Positions 43,166 to 54,373 are shown, counted from the stretch's first letter. The stretch: 64,000 bases of DNA from Miltoncostaea sp050249835 (GCA_050249835.1 JBFWPT010000018.1:1-64000); one strand, 5' to 3'. Notes: generated by a model from the sequence alone, not told the origin. Program-made: numbers and translations.

Positions 43166-44131
43166 ATGGCCGCCGACCACCTCTCCTACCGCGACGCCGG
43201 CGTCGACCTGGACGCCGCGCGCCGCCACACGGAGGCGATCAGCGCGATGGTCGCGGGCGGTCAGACCGGCTTCGCGGCCGCCCATCCCATCCCGCCGGGG
43301 ATGGCCGAGCCGATGCTCGTCACCTGCACGGACGGCATCGGGACGAAGCTGCTGCTCGCCCAGGAGCTCGGGCGCATCGGGGGCCTCGGCCAGGACCTCG
43401 TGGCGATGTGCGTCAACGACCTGGCCTGCACCGGGGCGCGGCCGCTCGTGTTCCTCGACTACCTCGCCGTGGGCCGGCTCGACACCGGGCAGGCCGCGGA
43501 GCTGGTCCGCTCGGTCGCCGATGCCTGCGCCGCCGTGGGCTGCGCCCTCGCCGGCGGGGAGACGGCCGAGATGCCCGGTCTCTACGCCCCGGGCCACTTC
43601 GACCTCGCCGGGTTCGCCTGCGGGGTGGTCGACCGGCCCGCGATGCTCGGGGCCCACCGGGTGCGCGCGGGCGACGCCATCGTCGGCATCCCCTCCTCGG
43701 GCCTCCACTCGAACGGCTACTCGCTCGTCCGGGCGCTGGTGGAGGCGGGGGCGCTGCCCGCCGACCCCGACCTGCTCCTGGAGCCGACCCGGCTCTACAC
43801 CCGCGACGTGGAGGCGCTGCTCGCCGCGGGCCTGGGGGTGCGGTCGGCGGCCCACATCACCGGCGGCGGGCTCCCCGAGAACCTGCCGCGGGCCCTGCCC
43901 GAGGACCTCGGCGCCGAGCTCGACGTCGCGTCATGGGACCCGAACCCGGCGATGGCCGCCGTGCTCGCCTGCGGGCGGGTGGCCGAGGACGAGGCGTGGG
44001 ACACGTTCAACATGGGCCTCGGCCTGTGCGTGGTCGTGGACCCGGCCGACGCGGACGCCGCGGCGGCCGCCGTGGACGGGGGCCGCGTGGTGGGCCGGGT
44101 GGTCCCCGGCGCGGGCGTGCGCCGTGCCTGA
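43166..44131 (+). CDS. purM: AIR synthetase (phosphoribosylformylglycinamidine cyclo-ligase)
   Basis: 321 residues from ATG 43166. SYRDAGVDLDAARR at the start, LVTCTDGIGTKLLLA, DLVAMCVNDLACTGARPLVFLDYLA, GCALAGGETAEMPGLY, GIPSSGLHSNGYSLVR and HITGGGLPENLPR identify PurM. It closes the imidazole ring using ATP. First gene of purM-N-H, which is transcribed apart from the purD-F block. Confidence 0.96.
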   Translation: MAADHLSYRDAGVDLDAARRHTEAISAMVAGGQTGFAAAHPIPPGMAEPMLVTCTDGIGTKLLLAQELGRIGGLGQDLVAMCVNDLACTGARPLVFLDYLAVGRLDTGQAAELVRSVADACAAVGCALAGGETAEMPGLYAPGHFDLAGFACGVVDRPAMLGAHRVRAGDAIVGIPSSGLHSNGYSLVRALVEAGALPADPDLLLEPTRLYTRDVEALLAAGLGVRSAAHITGGGLPENLPRALPEDLGAELDVASWDPNPAMAAVLACGRVAEDEAWDTFNMGLGLCVVVDPADADAAAAAVDGGRVVGRVVPGAGVRRA

Positions 44132-44756
44132 CGGCCCGCTGCGGGTCGTCGTCCTCGTATCGGGCAGCGGCTCCAACCTGCAGAGCCTCATCGACGACGT
44201 CCACGGCCGCGGCGACGCGGAGATCGTCCTCGTGGTGTCGTCGAAGGACGGGGTGCCCGCCATCGGCCGTGCCGAGCGCGCCGGGATCCCCACGACCGTC
44301 GTCCCCCTGGCCGGCCGCGAGCGCGAGGAGCGCGACGCCGAGCTGGCCGCGACGGTCGCCGCCGCGGACCCCGGCCTGGTGGTGCTGGCGGGGTGGATGA
44401 GCATCCTCACCGGCACCTTCCTGGACGCCTTCCCGGACCGGGTCATCAACCTCCACCCGTCCCTGCTGCCGTCCTTCCCGGGGCTGCACGCGATCCGCCA
44501 GGCACTCGAGTGGGGCGTGTGCGTCACGGGGGTCACGGTGCACTACGCCGAGGAGGTCGTGGACGGCGGTCCGGCGATCCTGCAGGAGCCCGTACCGGTG
44601 CTGTACGGTGACGACGAGGAGGCGCTCACCACGCGGATCCGTGAGGTGGAGCACCGGCTCGTGCCCGAGGCGGTGCGGCTGTTCGCCGCAGGCAGGGTGC
44701 GCCGCGATCCGGCGGACCGGCGCAAGGTCCAGATCCTTCCCGTGGAGGTCGAGTGA
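44124..44756 (+). CDS. purN: GAR transformylase
   Basis: 210 residues from GTG 44124, which overlaps purM by 8 bp. VVVLVSGSGSNLQSLI is the nucleotide loop; the formyl-transfer site is INLHPSLLPSFPGLHAIRQAL, with the catalytic Asn and His, and the conserved Asp of VHYAEEVVDGGPAILQ. It uses 10-formyl-THF. No transformylase PurT is seen in the window. Confidence 0.95.
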   Translation: MPDGPLRVVVLVSGSGSNLQSLIDDVHGRGDAEIVLVVSSKDGVPAIGRAERAGIPTTVVPLAGREREERDAELAATVAAADPGLVVLAGWMSILTGTFLDAFPDRVINLHPSLLPSFPGLHAIRQALEWGVCVTGVTVHYAEEVVDGGPAILQEPVPVLYGDDEEALTTRIREVEHRLVPEAVRLFAAGRVRRDPADRRKVQILPVEVE

Positions 44757-46306
44757 GGGTTTCCCGCGCGCTCATCTCGGTCTCGGACAAGACCGGGCTG
44801 GAGGACTTCGCCCGTGGCCTTGCCGAGGCCGGCATCACCATCATCTCGACCGGCGGGACCGCCGAGGCGCTGCGCTCCTACGGCATCGACGTCGTGCCGG
44901 TCGACGAGGTCACCGGCCACCCGGAGATCCTGGGCGGGCGCGTCAAGACGCTCCACCCGAAGATCCACGGCGGCATCCTCGGCCGGGCCGGCCACGAGGG
45001 CGACGCGGCGCAGATGGCCGAGTCCGGCATCGAGCCGATCGACCTGGTCGTCGTGAGCCTCTACCCGTTCGAGGAGACCGTCGCCCGGCGCGGCGCCACG
45101 GACGACGAGATCATCGAGCAGATCGACATCGGCGGGCCGGCGATGATCCGCGCCGCGGCGAAGAACCACGCCCGAGTGGGGGTGGTCACCTCCCCGGACC
45201 AGTACGGCGAGGTGCTCGGCGAGCTGGCCGCGGGCGACGGGGAGCTGTCCCCCACGCTCCGCCGGCGCCTGGCGGGCGCGGCCTATCTGCGCACCGCCTC
45301 CTACGACGCCGCCATCGCCGCCTGGTTCGCCGAGGCCGAGCGGGAGGCGGACGAGGCCTTCCCGGACGCGATCCTGATGCGCTTCGACAAGCGCGCGGAG
45401 CTCTCGTACGGCGAGAACCCGCACCAGCGCGGCGCGTACTACACCGAGCGGGGCGCCCGCACCCACCTGCTCGCGCGCGTCGAGCAGGTGCACGGCAAGG
45501 CCCTCTCGTTCAACAACCTGCTCGACCTGGAGGCCGCGCGCGCCCTGCTGGCCGAGTTCGAGCTGCCGGCCTGCGTGATCGTGAAGCACAACAACCCGTG
45601 CGGCGTGGCCGTCGCGAGCGACGTGCTCACGGCCTACCAGCGGGCCCGCGACTGCGACCCCGTCTCGGCCTACGGCGGCGTCATCGCGGTCAACCGGGCG
45701 GTCGACCCGGCCCTCGGCGAGGCGCTCGCCGGCACCTTCGTGGAGGTGCTCTGCGCCCCCGGCTACGAGCCGGCCGCGCTGGAGGCCCTGCAGCGCAAGC
45801 CCAACACGCGGATCATGCTCAACGAGGAGCGGCGGCGCACCAACGTGGGCGAGCGGGACATCCGCCGGGTGACCGGCGGCCTGCTCGTGCAGGACCGGGA
45901 CGCCGAGAGCGAGGACCGCGCGCTGATGACGGCGGTCACCGAGCGCGTGCCGACCGAGGCCGAGTGGGGCGACCTGCTGTTCGCCTGGCGGGTGGCGAAG
46001 CACGTGAAGAGCAACGCCATCGTCCTGGCGCGCGACCTCGTCACCGTCGGCGTCGGCGCCGGCCAGATGAGCCGCGTCGACTCGGTGCGCCTGTCGCTCG
46101 AGAAGGCCCAGGTGCCGGTGGAGGGCTCCGTGCTCGCCAGCGACGCCTTCTTCCCGTTCGCCGACGGCCCCGAGGCCGCCGTGAAGGCCGGGGTGACCGC
46201 GATCATCCAGCCGGGCGGCTCGATCCGCGACGACGAGGTCTTCGCGGCCTGCGACGCCGCCGGGGTCGCCATGGTCGTGACCGGCCGCCGCCACTTCCGC
46301 CACTGA
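44753..46306 (+). CDS. purH: Bifunctional AICAR transformylase/IMP cyclohydrolase
   Basis: 517 residues from GTG 44753 (GTGA overlap with purN). The N-terminal MGS-like cyclohydrolase domain (ALISVSDKTGLEDFARGL, STGGTAEALRSYGI, HPEILGGRVKTLHPKIHGGIL) is followed by the transformylase domain, with SYGENPHQRGAYY, VKHNNPCGVAVA and ASDAFFPFADGPEAA. It makes the last two steps to IMP. The stop overlaps the next gene (TGATG). Confidence 0.97.
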   Translation: MRVSRALISVSDKTGLEDFARGLAEAGITIISTGGTAEALRSYGIDVVPVDEVTGHPEILGGRVKTLHPKIHGGILGRAGHEGDAAQMAESGIEPIDLVVVSLYPFEETVARRGATDDEIIEQIDIGGPAMIRAAAKNHARVGVVTSPDQYGEVLGELAAGDGELSPTLRRRLAGAAYLRTASYDAAIAAWFAEAEREADEAFPDAILMRFDKRAELSYGENPHQRGAYYTERGARTHLLARVEQVHGKALSFNNLLDLEAARALLAEFELPACVIVKHNNPCGVAVASDVLTAYQRARDCDPVSAYGGVIAVNRAVDPALGEALAGTFVEVLCAPGYEPAALEALQRKPNTRIMLNEERRRTNVGERDIRRVTGGLLVQDRDAESEDRALMTAVTERVPTEAEWGDLLFAWRVAKHVKSNAIVLARDLVTVGVGAGQMSRVDSVRLSLEKAQVPVEGSVLASDAFFPFADGPEAAVKAGVTAIIQPGGSIRDDEVFAACDAAGVAMVVTGRRHFRH

Positions 46307-46716
46307 TGCCCGCCTGGGCGCTCACGATCGACGTCGACGCCCCGCCCGACGCCGTCTGGGCGTTCATCGGCGACCCGGCGACGGTGCCGCAGTGGTATCC
46401 GAAGTACGTCTCCTGCGAGGTGGACGGCGACCGCCGCGTGCTCACCTCCGCAGAGGGGGCGGTGCTGCAGGAGCGCCTGCTGGAGCGCGACGACGCGCGG
46501 CGGTTCTACTCCTACTCGGTCACCTCGGGCGCCCCGGTGGCCTCCCACATGGCGAGCTTCGAGGTCACCGCGCGCGAGGGCGGGGGGTCGACGGTCCGCT
46601 GGGCCACCCAGGCCGAGCCGAGCGACCCCTCGGCCGACCTGAAGGGCCGCCTCCACCCGACCCAGAGCGACGCCCTGGAGCGGGTGAAGGCCATCGTCGA
46701 GGGCCGGACCCCCTGA
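46306..46716 (+). CDS. SRPBCC (START-like) family protein
   Basis: 136 residues from ATG 46306, coupled to purH. IDVDAPPDAVWAFIGDPATVPQWYPKYVS at the N-terminus and a final helix (SDALERVKAIVEG) are those of polyketide-cyclase-like SRPBCC proteins, which bind hydrophobic ligands in a deep cavity. Its tie to purine synthesis looks positional only. Converges on the next gene with a 1-bp gap. Confidence 0.8.
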   Translation: MPAWALTIDVDAPPDAVWAFIGDPATVPQWYPKYVSCEVDGDRRVLTSAEGAVLQERLLERDDARRFYSYSVTSGAPVASHMASFEVTAREGGGSTVRWATQAEPSDPSADLKGRLHPTQSDALERVKAIVEGRTP

Positions 46717-46717
46717 C

Positions 46718-48187
46718 CTAGCGCCCGCCGCCGCGCCGCAGGCAGGCCACGGGCGGCGGGGCGGAGGGGTCGTCGAGGAAGGCCGCGGCGGCGCGGATGC
46801 CGCACGGCCCGGCCGCGAAGAGGGCCGAGTGGCCCGCGCCCGGCACCTCGACCAGGGTGGAGTTCGGGAGCTGCCGCGCCACCGTCTCGCCGTACCGGGG
46901 TGCCGTGATCTGGTCGAGCTGCCCCGTGACGATCAGGGCCGGGACCGTGCTCACCACAGGCGCGAAGGTCGGGAAGGCGGTCGGCGGGACGCCCCAGGTG
47001 CGGCAGATGCGCCGCAGGGGCTCTCCGATCACGACGCTGCCGGCCGCGAGCGCGCGGGGCGCCGGGGCGAGGGTGCGGTTGCGCCGGACGACGGAGCCGC
47101 GCAGGCGCGCGCCCTCCTCCTGGCAGAGCGCCGACAGCTGCATGCCGAGCGACACGGGCGATCCCGAGGTCGTCTGCACGCCCGCCCCGGACAGGAGGGC
47201 CCGGTACCGGCCGCGGCCGAGGTCCGCGACGAGGCGCGGCACCTGGGCGATCCCCTGGGGCGAGTAGTACGAGGCGAACAGCACGGTGGCCGCAAAGGTC
47301 GCGGTGACCGGCACCCTGACGGTGCGGCCGCGGAGGGTCACGGGGACCTCGGCCGGGGAGCGCTGCAGGCGCCGGATGGCGCCGTCGAGCGTGCCGGACA
47401 GGTCGCCGTACCGCGCGCGGCACGCCGCCGACGCCGCGCACAGCCGGAAGGTCCGCGCGAGCGCGCGGCCGAAGGTGCGCGGGCCGTCGGCCACGAAGTT
47501 CGCCTCGGCGGGGACCGGGGAGGTGAGCACGACGCTGCGCACCCAGTCCGGGTCGCCGCGCAGCGCCTGCTGGGCGAGGCGCGCGCCGTAGGAGCCGCCG
47601 AGCAGGTTCACCCGCGCGTACCCGAGCGTCCGGCGCAGGACGTCCAGGTCGCGGACGCTCTGCCCGGTCGAGAAGGCCCCGAGGTCGACGCCTCCGGACC
47701 GCAGGCGGGCACCGCACCGCCGCAGCAGCGCGGTCACGTCCACCGTCGTGGCCGTGGGCGGCGCCGATGCGAGCTCGGCGCATTCGAGCGCCGGCCTCGA
47801 CAGGCCGACGCCGCGCTGGTCGATCACGACCAGGTCGCGGCGCTCGGCGAGGGAGCGGAACGGCGCGCGCGGGGTGAGCGGGGCGCCGGTGGCCGCCGCG
47901 GTCTTCTCCCCCGGGCCTCCGCCGAGCAGCATGACCGGGTCGGCATGGGTGGGCGTCGCCGCCCGGACGCGCGCGAAGTAGACCCCGATGGACGGCGAGC
48001 CCGGGACCTCGTGGCGCAGGGGGACCTCGACGTGGCCGCAGTCGACCCGGGCGCGGTCGGCCTGGGGGATCCCCGGGGGGCACGACGCGGGGACGACCGC
48101 GCCGGACGCCGAGGGGGCCAGGGCGGGCGCGGACGCCGCCACCAGGCAGGCGGCGAGGACGCGGGCGGGCGACGTGCGCGGGCGCAT
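46718..48187 (-). CDS. Secreted alpha/beta hydrolase (TAP/SlpD-like)
   Basis: 489 residues from ATG 48187, with GGAGGAG 8 nt upstream. A signal peptide (1-29) is followed by an S33-type hydrolase: MLLGGGPGEKT, VVIDQRGVGLSRP, nucleophile NLLGGSYGARLAQQAL, and the C-terminal TAP-like part with Asp in VTGQLDQITAP and His in VPGAGHSALFAAGPCG. Streptomyces tripeptidyl aminopeptidases and mycobacterial relatives share this form. It probably acts outside the cell on peptides. Confidence 0.88.
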   Translation of the reverse strand: MRPRTSPARVLAACLVAASAPALAPSASGAVVPASCPPGIPQADRARVDCGHVEVPLRHEVPGSPSIGVYFARVRAATPTHADPVMLLGGGPGEKTAAATGAPLTPRAPFRSLAERRDLVVIDQRGVGLSRPALECAELASAPPTATTVDVTALLRRCGARLRSGGVDLGAFSTGQSVRDLDVLRRTLGYARVNLLGGSYGARLAQQALRGDPDWVRSVVLTSPVPAEANFVADGPRTFGRALARTFRLCAASAACRARYGDLSGTLDGAIRRLQRSPAEVPVTLRGRTVRVPVTATFAATVLFASYYSPQGIAQVPRLVADLGRGRYRALLSGAGVQTTSGSPVSLGMQLSALCQEEGARLRGSVVRRNRTLAPAPRALAAGSVVIGEPLRRICRTWGVPPTAFPTFAPVVSTVPALIVTGQLDQITAPRYGETVARQLPNSTLVEVPGAGHSALFAAGPCGIRAAAAFLDDPSAPPPVACLRRGGGR

Positions 48188-48304
48188 CGGGCCTCTCCTC
48201 CGGGACGCGGGGTCACCCCGACGGTCCCCGGCCCTGCGGTCGCCGACACGAGGCCGGGTCCGGCGCGACACCCGGGACCCCGGATCCACGGCGCCCGCGC
48301 GCCC

Positions 48305-48310
48305 TACCCT
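48305..48310 (+). promoter_or_regulatory. -10 box (TACCCT), leaderless promoter
   Basis: TACCCT lies 6 nt before GTG 48317, the same arrangement as at ispH. Confidence 0.45.
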
Positions 48311-48316
48311 GTCGGC

Positions 48317-49516
48317 GTGATCCCCCGCGCCCTCCGCGTCCCGCTCGTCGCCCTGGCGGCCCTGCTCGCGCTCGCCGCGCCGGCGGCCGCGGCGCCGCCC
48401 TCGGACCTCTCCCGGGACCCCCTCGACCGCGCGGCCCTGCTCGCGCTGCCCAGCGTGTACCGGCTGGAGGTGACGATCCACGTCCCCTGGCTCCGGCAGC
48501 GCGACGGCACGCGCATCCGGGTGCGCGGCGACGCCCGGACCGTGGTGGAGACCGGGACGGCGTTCGGGGTGGCGCCCGGCGGCTGGCTCGCCACCGCGGG
48601 GCACGTCGCCGCACCCGACCCGGAGGACGTCGCCGCCCTCGCCTATCAGCGGATGCAGGCGTTCGCCCAGCAGCCCCACGGCAACGCGGACGTGGCCGGC
48701 TGGGTGGAGCGCACCGGCGCCCGGGCGGTGGGCCACCGGGTCGTCTCGATCGTCGCCACCCAGGCCGACGCCGGCGAGGGGGCGCGCGGGTCCCGCTCCT
48801 ACCCGGCCCTGCAGGTGGAGGCCACGGACGCCGCCGACCTGGCCCTGGTGCGGATCGGCGCGGAGACCGCGCCGGCGCTGGAGCTCGACGAGGCCGCGTC
48901 GATCGGCACCCCGATCCTGAGCGTCGGCTTCGGCCGCGGGTCGTCGCTGGCCCCGCACGCGGCGCCGGTGTCCGAGCTGGAGGCGACACCGCGCCGCGGG
49001 CGCCTCAACCGGTCCGGCACCCTCCAGCGCGGCACGCCACCGCGCCAGGTCATCGTCGTGACGATCCCGGTGCAGGCGGGCGACTCGGGCGCGCCGGTCG
49101 TCGACGCGGAGGGCAACGTGCGCGGCGTGGTCATCCAGCGGCTCGCGGCGGGCGGGGGCATCGCCGAGAAGGCGACGGAGCTGCGCCAGCTCATGGAGGA
49201 GCAGGGCATCGAGCCCGGGGCCGGGACCGCCGCCGAGGAGTTCCGCACGGGCATGGAGAGCCTCTGGCGCCTGGACCCCTCGGCCGCCGGGACCTCCTTC
49301 GAGAGCGCCCTCGCGGCCTTCCCCGACCACACCCTGGCCGGACGCGAGCGGGCGCGGGCCGCGGCCCTCCAGACGGCCGGGTTCGACCTCGGCGGCGACC
49401 GCTCGCGCGGCCTGCTGCTCGGGCTCGGCGTGGTGGCGTCGCTGGTCGCGCTCGCCTTCGCCGCCGCGCTGCTCCTGGGCGGGCGCCGGGGCGGCCCGCC
49501 CCCCTCCGGGCGTTAG
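48317..49516 (+). CDS. Membrane-anchored trypsin-like serine protease
   Basis: 399 residues from GTG 48317. A signal peptide (1-27) precedes a chymotrypsin-fold domain with the triad His in LATAGHVAAP, Asp in DAADLALVRIG and Ser in VQAGDSGAPVVD. An insertion between His and Asp (about 110-165) is unusually long. Helices with a TPR-like look (MESLWRLDPSAAGTSFESALAAFPDHTLAGRERARAAAL) and a C-terminal membrane helix (LLGLGVVASLVALAFAAALLLGG) follow, so the protease faces outward on a C-terminal anchor. Substrate unknown. Confidence 0.85.
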   Translation: MIPRALRVPLVALAALLALAAPAAAAPPSDLSRDPLDRAALLALPSVYRLEVTIHVPWLRQRDGTRIRVRGDARTVVETGTAFGVAPGGWLATAGHVAAPDPEDVAALAYQRMQAFAQQPHGNADVAGWVERTGARAVGHRVVSIVATQADAGEGARGSRSYPALQVEATDAADLALVRIGAETAPALELDEAASIGTPILSVGFGRGSSLAPHAAPVSELEATPRRGRLNRSGTLQRGTPPRQVIVVTIPVQAGDSGAPVVDAEGNVRGVVIQRLAAGGGIAEKATELRQLMEEQGIEPGAGTAAEEFRTGMESLWRLDPSAAGTSFESALAAFPDHTLAGRERARAAALQTAGFDLGGDRSRGLLLGLGVVASLVALAFAAALLLGGRRGGPPPSGR

Positions 49517-49553
49517 GCTTCCGTCCTGCCGCGCGGACTCAGGGGGTGAGGCG

Positions 49554-50629
<1,076 letters not shown>

Positions 50630-50633
<4 letters not shown>

Positions 50634-53035
50634 CCGCCACCGCCGAGCTCCCGCCGCAGCAGGGCCTCTCCCAGCGGGAGGCCGAGCGGCGTCTGGCCGC
50701 GCGGGGCGAGATCGAGGGGGCGGCCACCAGCCGCTCCTGGGCCAGCATCCTGCGGGCCAACCTGTTCACGGTCTTCAACGTGACGCTGGTCATCGCGGGG
50801 CTGGTCACGCTGATCTTCGCCGACTATCGCGACGCGGTCTTCCTGGCGATCCTGATCCTCAACGCGGGCATCGGCATCGCCCAGGAGGCCCGGGCCAAGG
50901 CGAGCCTCGACCGGCTCGCGGCCCTCGTGGCCCCGCGCGCCACCGTGGTGCGGGACGGGAGGCCGGTGGAGGTCGACGTCCCGGCGGTGGTGCCGGGCGA
51001 CCTCGTCGTGGTGAACATGGGCGACCAGGTGGTCGCCGACGGCCGCCTGGTGCGCTCCGACGGCCTCGGGGTGGACGAGTCGATCCTCACCGGCGAGTCC
51101 GACCCGGTGCCGCGCGGCGTGGGCGAGCCGGTGCGGGCCGGGTCGTTCGCGGCCGAGGGGTCCGGGGCGTACGTCGCCGAGGCCGTGGGGGCCGACACCT
51201 ACGCCGAGCGGCTCGTGGGCGAGGCGCGCGAGTTCCGGCACCCGCGGTCGCCGCTCGAGACGGCCCTCGACCGGCTCATCCTGATCCTCGGCGTCTCGAT
51301 GATCCCCCTCGGCCTGCTGCTGGCCTGGTCGCTCGTGGAGCAGGCGACGCCGTTCCGCGAGTCGGTGGGCACGGCCGTCGCCGCCGTGGTCACCCTCGTC
51401 CCCGAGGGGCTCGTGCTGCTGGTGGGCGTCACCTTCGCCGTCGCCACCCTGCGGATGACCCGTCGCGGCGCGCTCGCCCAGCAGCTCAACGCCGTCGAGT
51501 CGCTCGCCTCCGTCGACGTGATCTGCGTGGACAAGACCGGCACCCTCACCGAGGAGCGGCTCCGGCTGGTGGAGTCGGTGCCCGCCCCGGGGACCGCGGC
51601 CGAGGCGTTCACGGACGTGCTCGGGCGGTTCGCGGCATCGTCGCCGAGCCGCAACGGCACCCTCGACGCGATCGCCGCGGGGGTGCCCGGGGAGCCGGAG
51701 CCGGTGGGCGGCAACGTGCCCTTCGCGTCCCGGCGCCGCTGGAGCGGCCTGCGGATCGGGGCGCGCACCGTCGTGATGGGGGCGCCCGAGCACTTCACGC
51801 TCCCCGCCCCGCTCGCGGACCGCGCCGCGTCGGAGGCCGCCGCCGGCCGGCGCGTGCTGGCCGTCGCGTCGGGGGATGTGCCCCTGGAGCTCCCCGACCC
51901 GGACGCCCCGCCCCCGCGCGGCCTGACGCCGATCGGCATCGTCATCCTGGCCGAGGAGCTGCGCCAGGACACCCGGGAGACGATCGCCTTCCTCGTGGAG
52001 GACGGCATCGAGGTGCGGGTCATCTCGGGCGACGCGCCGCCCACCGTCGCGGCGATCGCCGCCGACGCGGGCATCCCGGTGCTCGGCGAGCCGGTCGACG
52101 GCCGCGAGCTACCGCCCGGCGACCACGAGCTGCGCGAGCTGCTGCGCGGCCACACGGTCATCGGGCGCATCTCCCCGCAGGGCAAGAAGCGGGTCGTGGA
52201 GGCGCTGGCCGCCGAGGGCAAGCACGTCGTGATGGTCGGCGACGGCGTCAACGACGTGCCCGCCCTGAAGGCGGCCCGCCTGGCGATCGCGCAGGGCAGC
52301 GGCTCCCAGATGGCCCGCGGCATCGCCGACCTCGTGCTCGTGAAGGGCGGCTTCGCCTCGGTGCCGCCGATGATCCGCGAGGGCCGCAAGGTGATGCGCA
52401 ACATCCAGCGCGTCGCCAAGCTGTTCGTCGCGAAGTCGGTGCTCGCGGCGTTCCTCATCCTCACGGTCGGGCTCTCGTCGGAGAGCTACCCGTTCCTGCC
52501 GCGCCACCTGACCCTGGCCTCGTTCTTCACGATCGGCGTGCCGGCGTTCCTGCTGGCCCTGGCGCCGAGCGCCGGCCCGTGGCGGCCGGACGGCTTCCTG
52601 CGCGACCTGGCCCGGTTCGCCCTGCCCGCGGGAACAGCGATCGGCCTCGGCGTGGTCGCCTCCTTCCTGATGGCGACGAACCTCATCGAGATGAGCCCGG
52701 TCCGCGCCCACACCGTCGCGGTGACGGTCCTGGTGGCGTGCGGCCTCTACCTGGTGGTGGTGCTGGAGAGCGGCAGCCGCACCCGCGGCTACTGGGTGGG
52801 GTCCCTGTGCCTGGCCCTGCTCGTCCTCTACTTCGTGGTGCTGTCGCTCCCGGGGATGCGGAGCTTCTTCGAGGTCTCCACGCCGGACCCCCTGGTGCTG
52901 CTCTGCGCGATCGCCGGCTCCGCGCTGGCCATGGGCGGCCTGGCGCTCACCGACGAGCGGTTCATCCCGCGGCTCCCGATCCCGATCCCGGGGCGTCGCC
53001 GGCCTCCGCCGCCGCCGCCCGCCGACCCGCGATGA
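50630..53035 (+). CDS. P-type cation ATPase (CtpE-like, probably Ca2+), CTG start
   Basis: 801 residues from CTG 50630, a CTGA overlap with ald. No ATG, GTG or TTG occurs before the first conserved region, GLSQREAERRLAARGE. Actuator VDESILTGESDPVP, the phosphorylated Asp in ICVDKTGTLTEE near residue 300, hinge VGDGVNDVPALKAARLAIA near 538. Helix 4 carries VTLVPEGLVLLVGVTFAVAT, the PEGL form seen in mycobacterial CtpE, a Ca2+ transporter. There is no N-terminal metal-binding domain. The C-terminus overlaps the convergent DsbB-like gene by 74 bp. Confidence 0.88.
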
Positions 53036-53558
53036 ACGAGACGACCATCAGGACGGCGATCAGGGCGAAGCCGCTGAGCGCCATGACGGGGATGGTCACG
53101 TAGCCGAACTCGTCGATCCAGCGGACGGAGCAGGGGACGCCGGCGCGGCAGGCGGCGCCCTCCTTGTCAGGGTTGACCTCGATGTAGATGTGGTGGATCG
53201 AGATCGCGGCGCCGACGATGGGGAAGACGGCCGCGTAGAGCGACACCCGCCGGTCCTTCAGCAGCGCCCCCACCAGCAGGATGATCGCCAGCGGGTACAT
53301 GCAGATGCGCTGATACCAGCAGAGCTGGCACGGCAGGTAGTCGGCGATCTCCGAGAAGTAGAGGGAGCCGCCCGTCGCGGTGGCCGCGACGACCCAGGCC
53401 AGCCAGGTGGCCTGGGTGCCGAGCGTGTCCCACGACCCGACGAGGGCCTTCCGGGCCCGCGGGCTGACGAGGGCGACCACGAGCGCGATCGCGATGACCC
53501 CCGCCGTGATCTGGGCGAGGATCGCGAGGGCGGCGAGGGTGGTGTCGGTCGCCTCCAT
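52962..53558 (-). CDS. DsbB/BdbC-like disulfide oxidoreductase
   Basis: 198 residues. Four membrane helices; the redox pairs are PCQLCWYQRICMYPLAIILL (CxxC on the first outer loop) and CRAGVPCSVRW on the second. This is the DsbB-family arrangement that passes electrons from a periplasmic-side thioredoxin to quinone. The stop lies inside the ATPase gene. The DsbA-like partner is encoded 18 bp upstream. Confidence 0.9.
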   Translation of the reverse strand: MEATDTTLAALAILAQITAGVIAIALVVALVSPRARKALVGSWDTLGTQATWLAWVVAATATGGSLYFSEIADYLPCQLCWYQRICMYPLAIILLVGALLKDRRVSLYAAVFPIVGAAISIHHIYIEVNPDKEGAACRAGVPCSVRWIDEFGYVTIPVMALSGFALIAVLMVVSFIAGRRAAAAEAGDAPGSGSGAAG

Positions 53559-53576
53559 GCCTCGTGATCCTGCCCG

Positions 53577-54251
53577 CTAGTTCTGGACCTGGGCGATCGC
53601 GTCCTCGAAGTCGGAGAGGTTGGCGACCCCCTCCACGGTCTCCTCGCCGCCGGGGCCGACGACCACGAAGGTCGGCGTCGCGGTCACCTCGTGCCCGTTC
53701 GCCGCGTCCCGGGACTCGAAGAAGGCGGTCGCGACGTCGTCGCCCTGGTAGTCCTCCTCCCACTGCGTGGCGTCCAGGCCGAGCTGGGTGGCGACGTCCA
53801 GCATCATCGCGTCGGTCAGCCAGTCCTCGCTCTCCGGGCCCTGGTTCTTGTAGAGGACCTCGACGAACGGCCAGATGGCGTCCTGCATCGCCGCCGCCTC
53901 GGCGCCCAGCGCCCCGCGCTCGGACGACGCGTTGATGAAGGCGATCGGGCGGAAGGTGAGCTTCGCGGTGCCGTCCGCGACCGGGCCGTCGAGGAGCTCG
54001 GGGATGGTGCTCTCGCTGGCGGCCCTGCACGCCGGGCAGGAGATGTCGCCGTACTCGATGATCTCGACGGGCGCGTCCGGGTTCCCCACCGTGTTGCCGG
54101 ACTGCTGCAGGCCCGCGAAGCGCTCCTGGGTCGCCGCGACCCCCTCGATGGTCCCGCCGTCGTCGTCGCCGCCGATCAGCGTGATTCCCACCAGGACGCC
54201 GACCGCGACGACCGCGGCGGCGATGATGCCGATGATGATCTTGTTGTTCAC
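53577..54251 (-). CDS. Membrane-anchored DsbA/BdbD-like thiol oxidase
   Basis: 224 residues from GTG 54251. An uncleaved N-terminal anchor (IIIGIIAAAVVAVGVLVGITLIG) is followed by a thioredoxin fold with the CPAC active site in EYGDISCPACRAAS near residue 73, a helical insertion, and the cis-Pro loop VTATPTFVVVG. It introduces disulfides into secreted proteins and is re-oxidised by the DsbB-like protein encoded next to it. Confidence 0.9.
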   Translation of the reverse strand: MNNKIIIGIIAAAVVAVGVLVGITLIGGDDDGGTIEGVAATQERFAGLQQSGNTVGNPDAPVEIIEYGDISCPACRAASESTIPELLDGPVADGTAKLTFRPIAFINASSERGALGAEAAAMQDAIWPFVEVLYKNQGPESEDWLTDAMMLDVATQLGLDATQWEEDYQGDDVATAFFESRDAANGHEVTATPTFVVVGPGGEETVEGVANLSDFEDAIAQVQN

Positions 54252-54360
54252 CGGTGACCGGCCTCTCTCGTCGCGGTTCCACCCCGGCGGGCGCCCCCTG
54301 GCACCGGCCCCGCGCGACGATAGCGCGTGGCCGCACCCCGGGCGCGTCCGGCGGTCGGGT

Positions 54361-54366
54361 TACAGT
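54361..54366 (+). promoter_or_regulatory. -10 box (TACAGT) of nurA operon, leaderless
   Basis: TACAGT (in GTTACAGT) lies 7 nt before GTG 54374 in the 122-bp divergent gap to the DsbA-like gene; no ribosome binding site lies between. Confidence 0.45.
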
Positions 54367-54373
54367 CGGGCGG

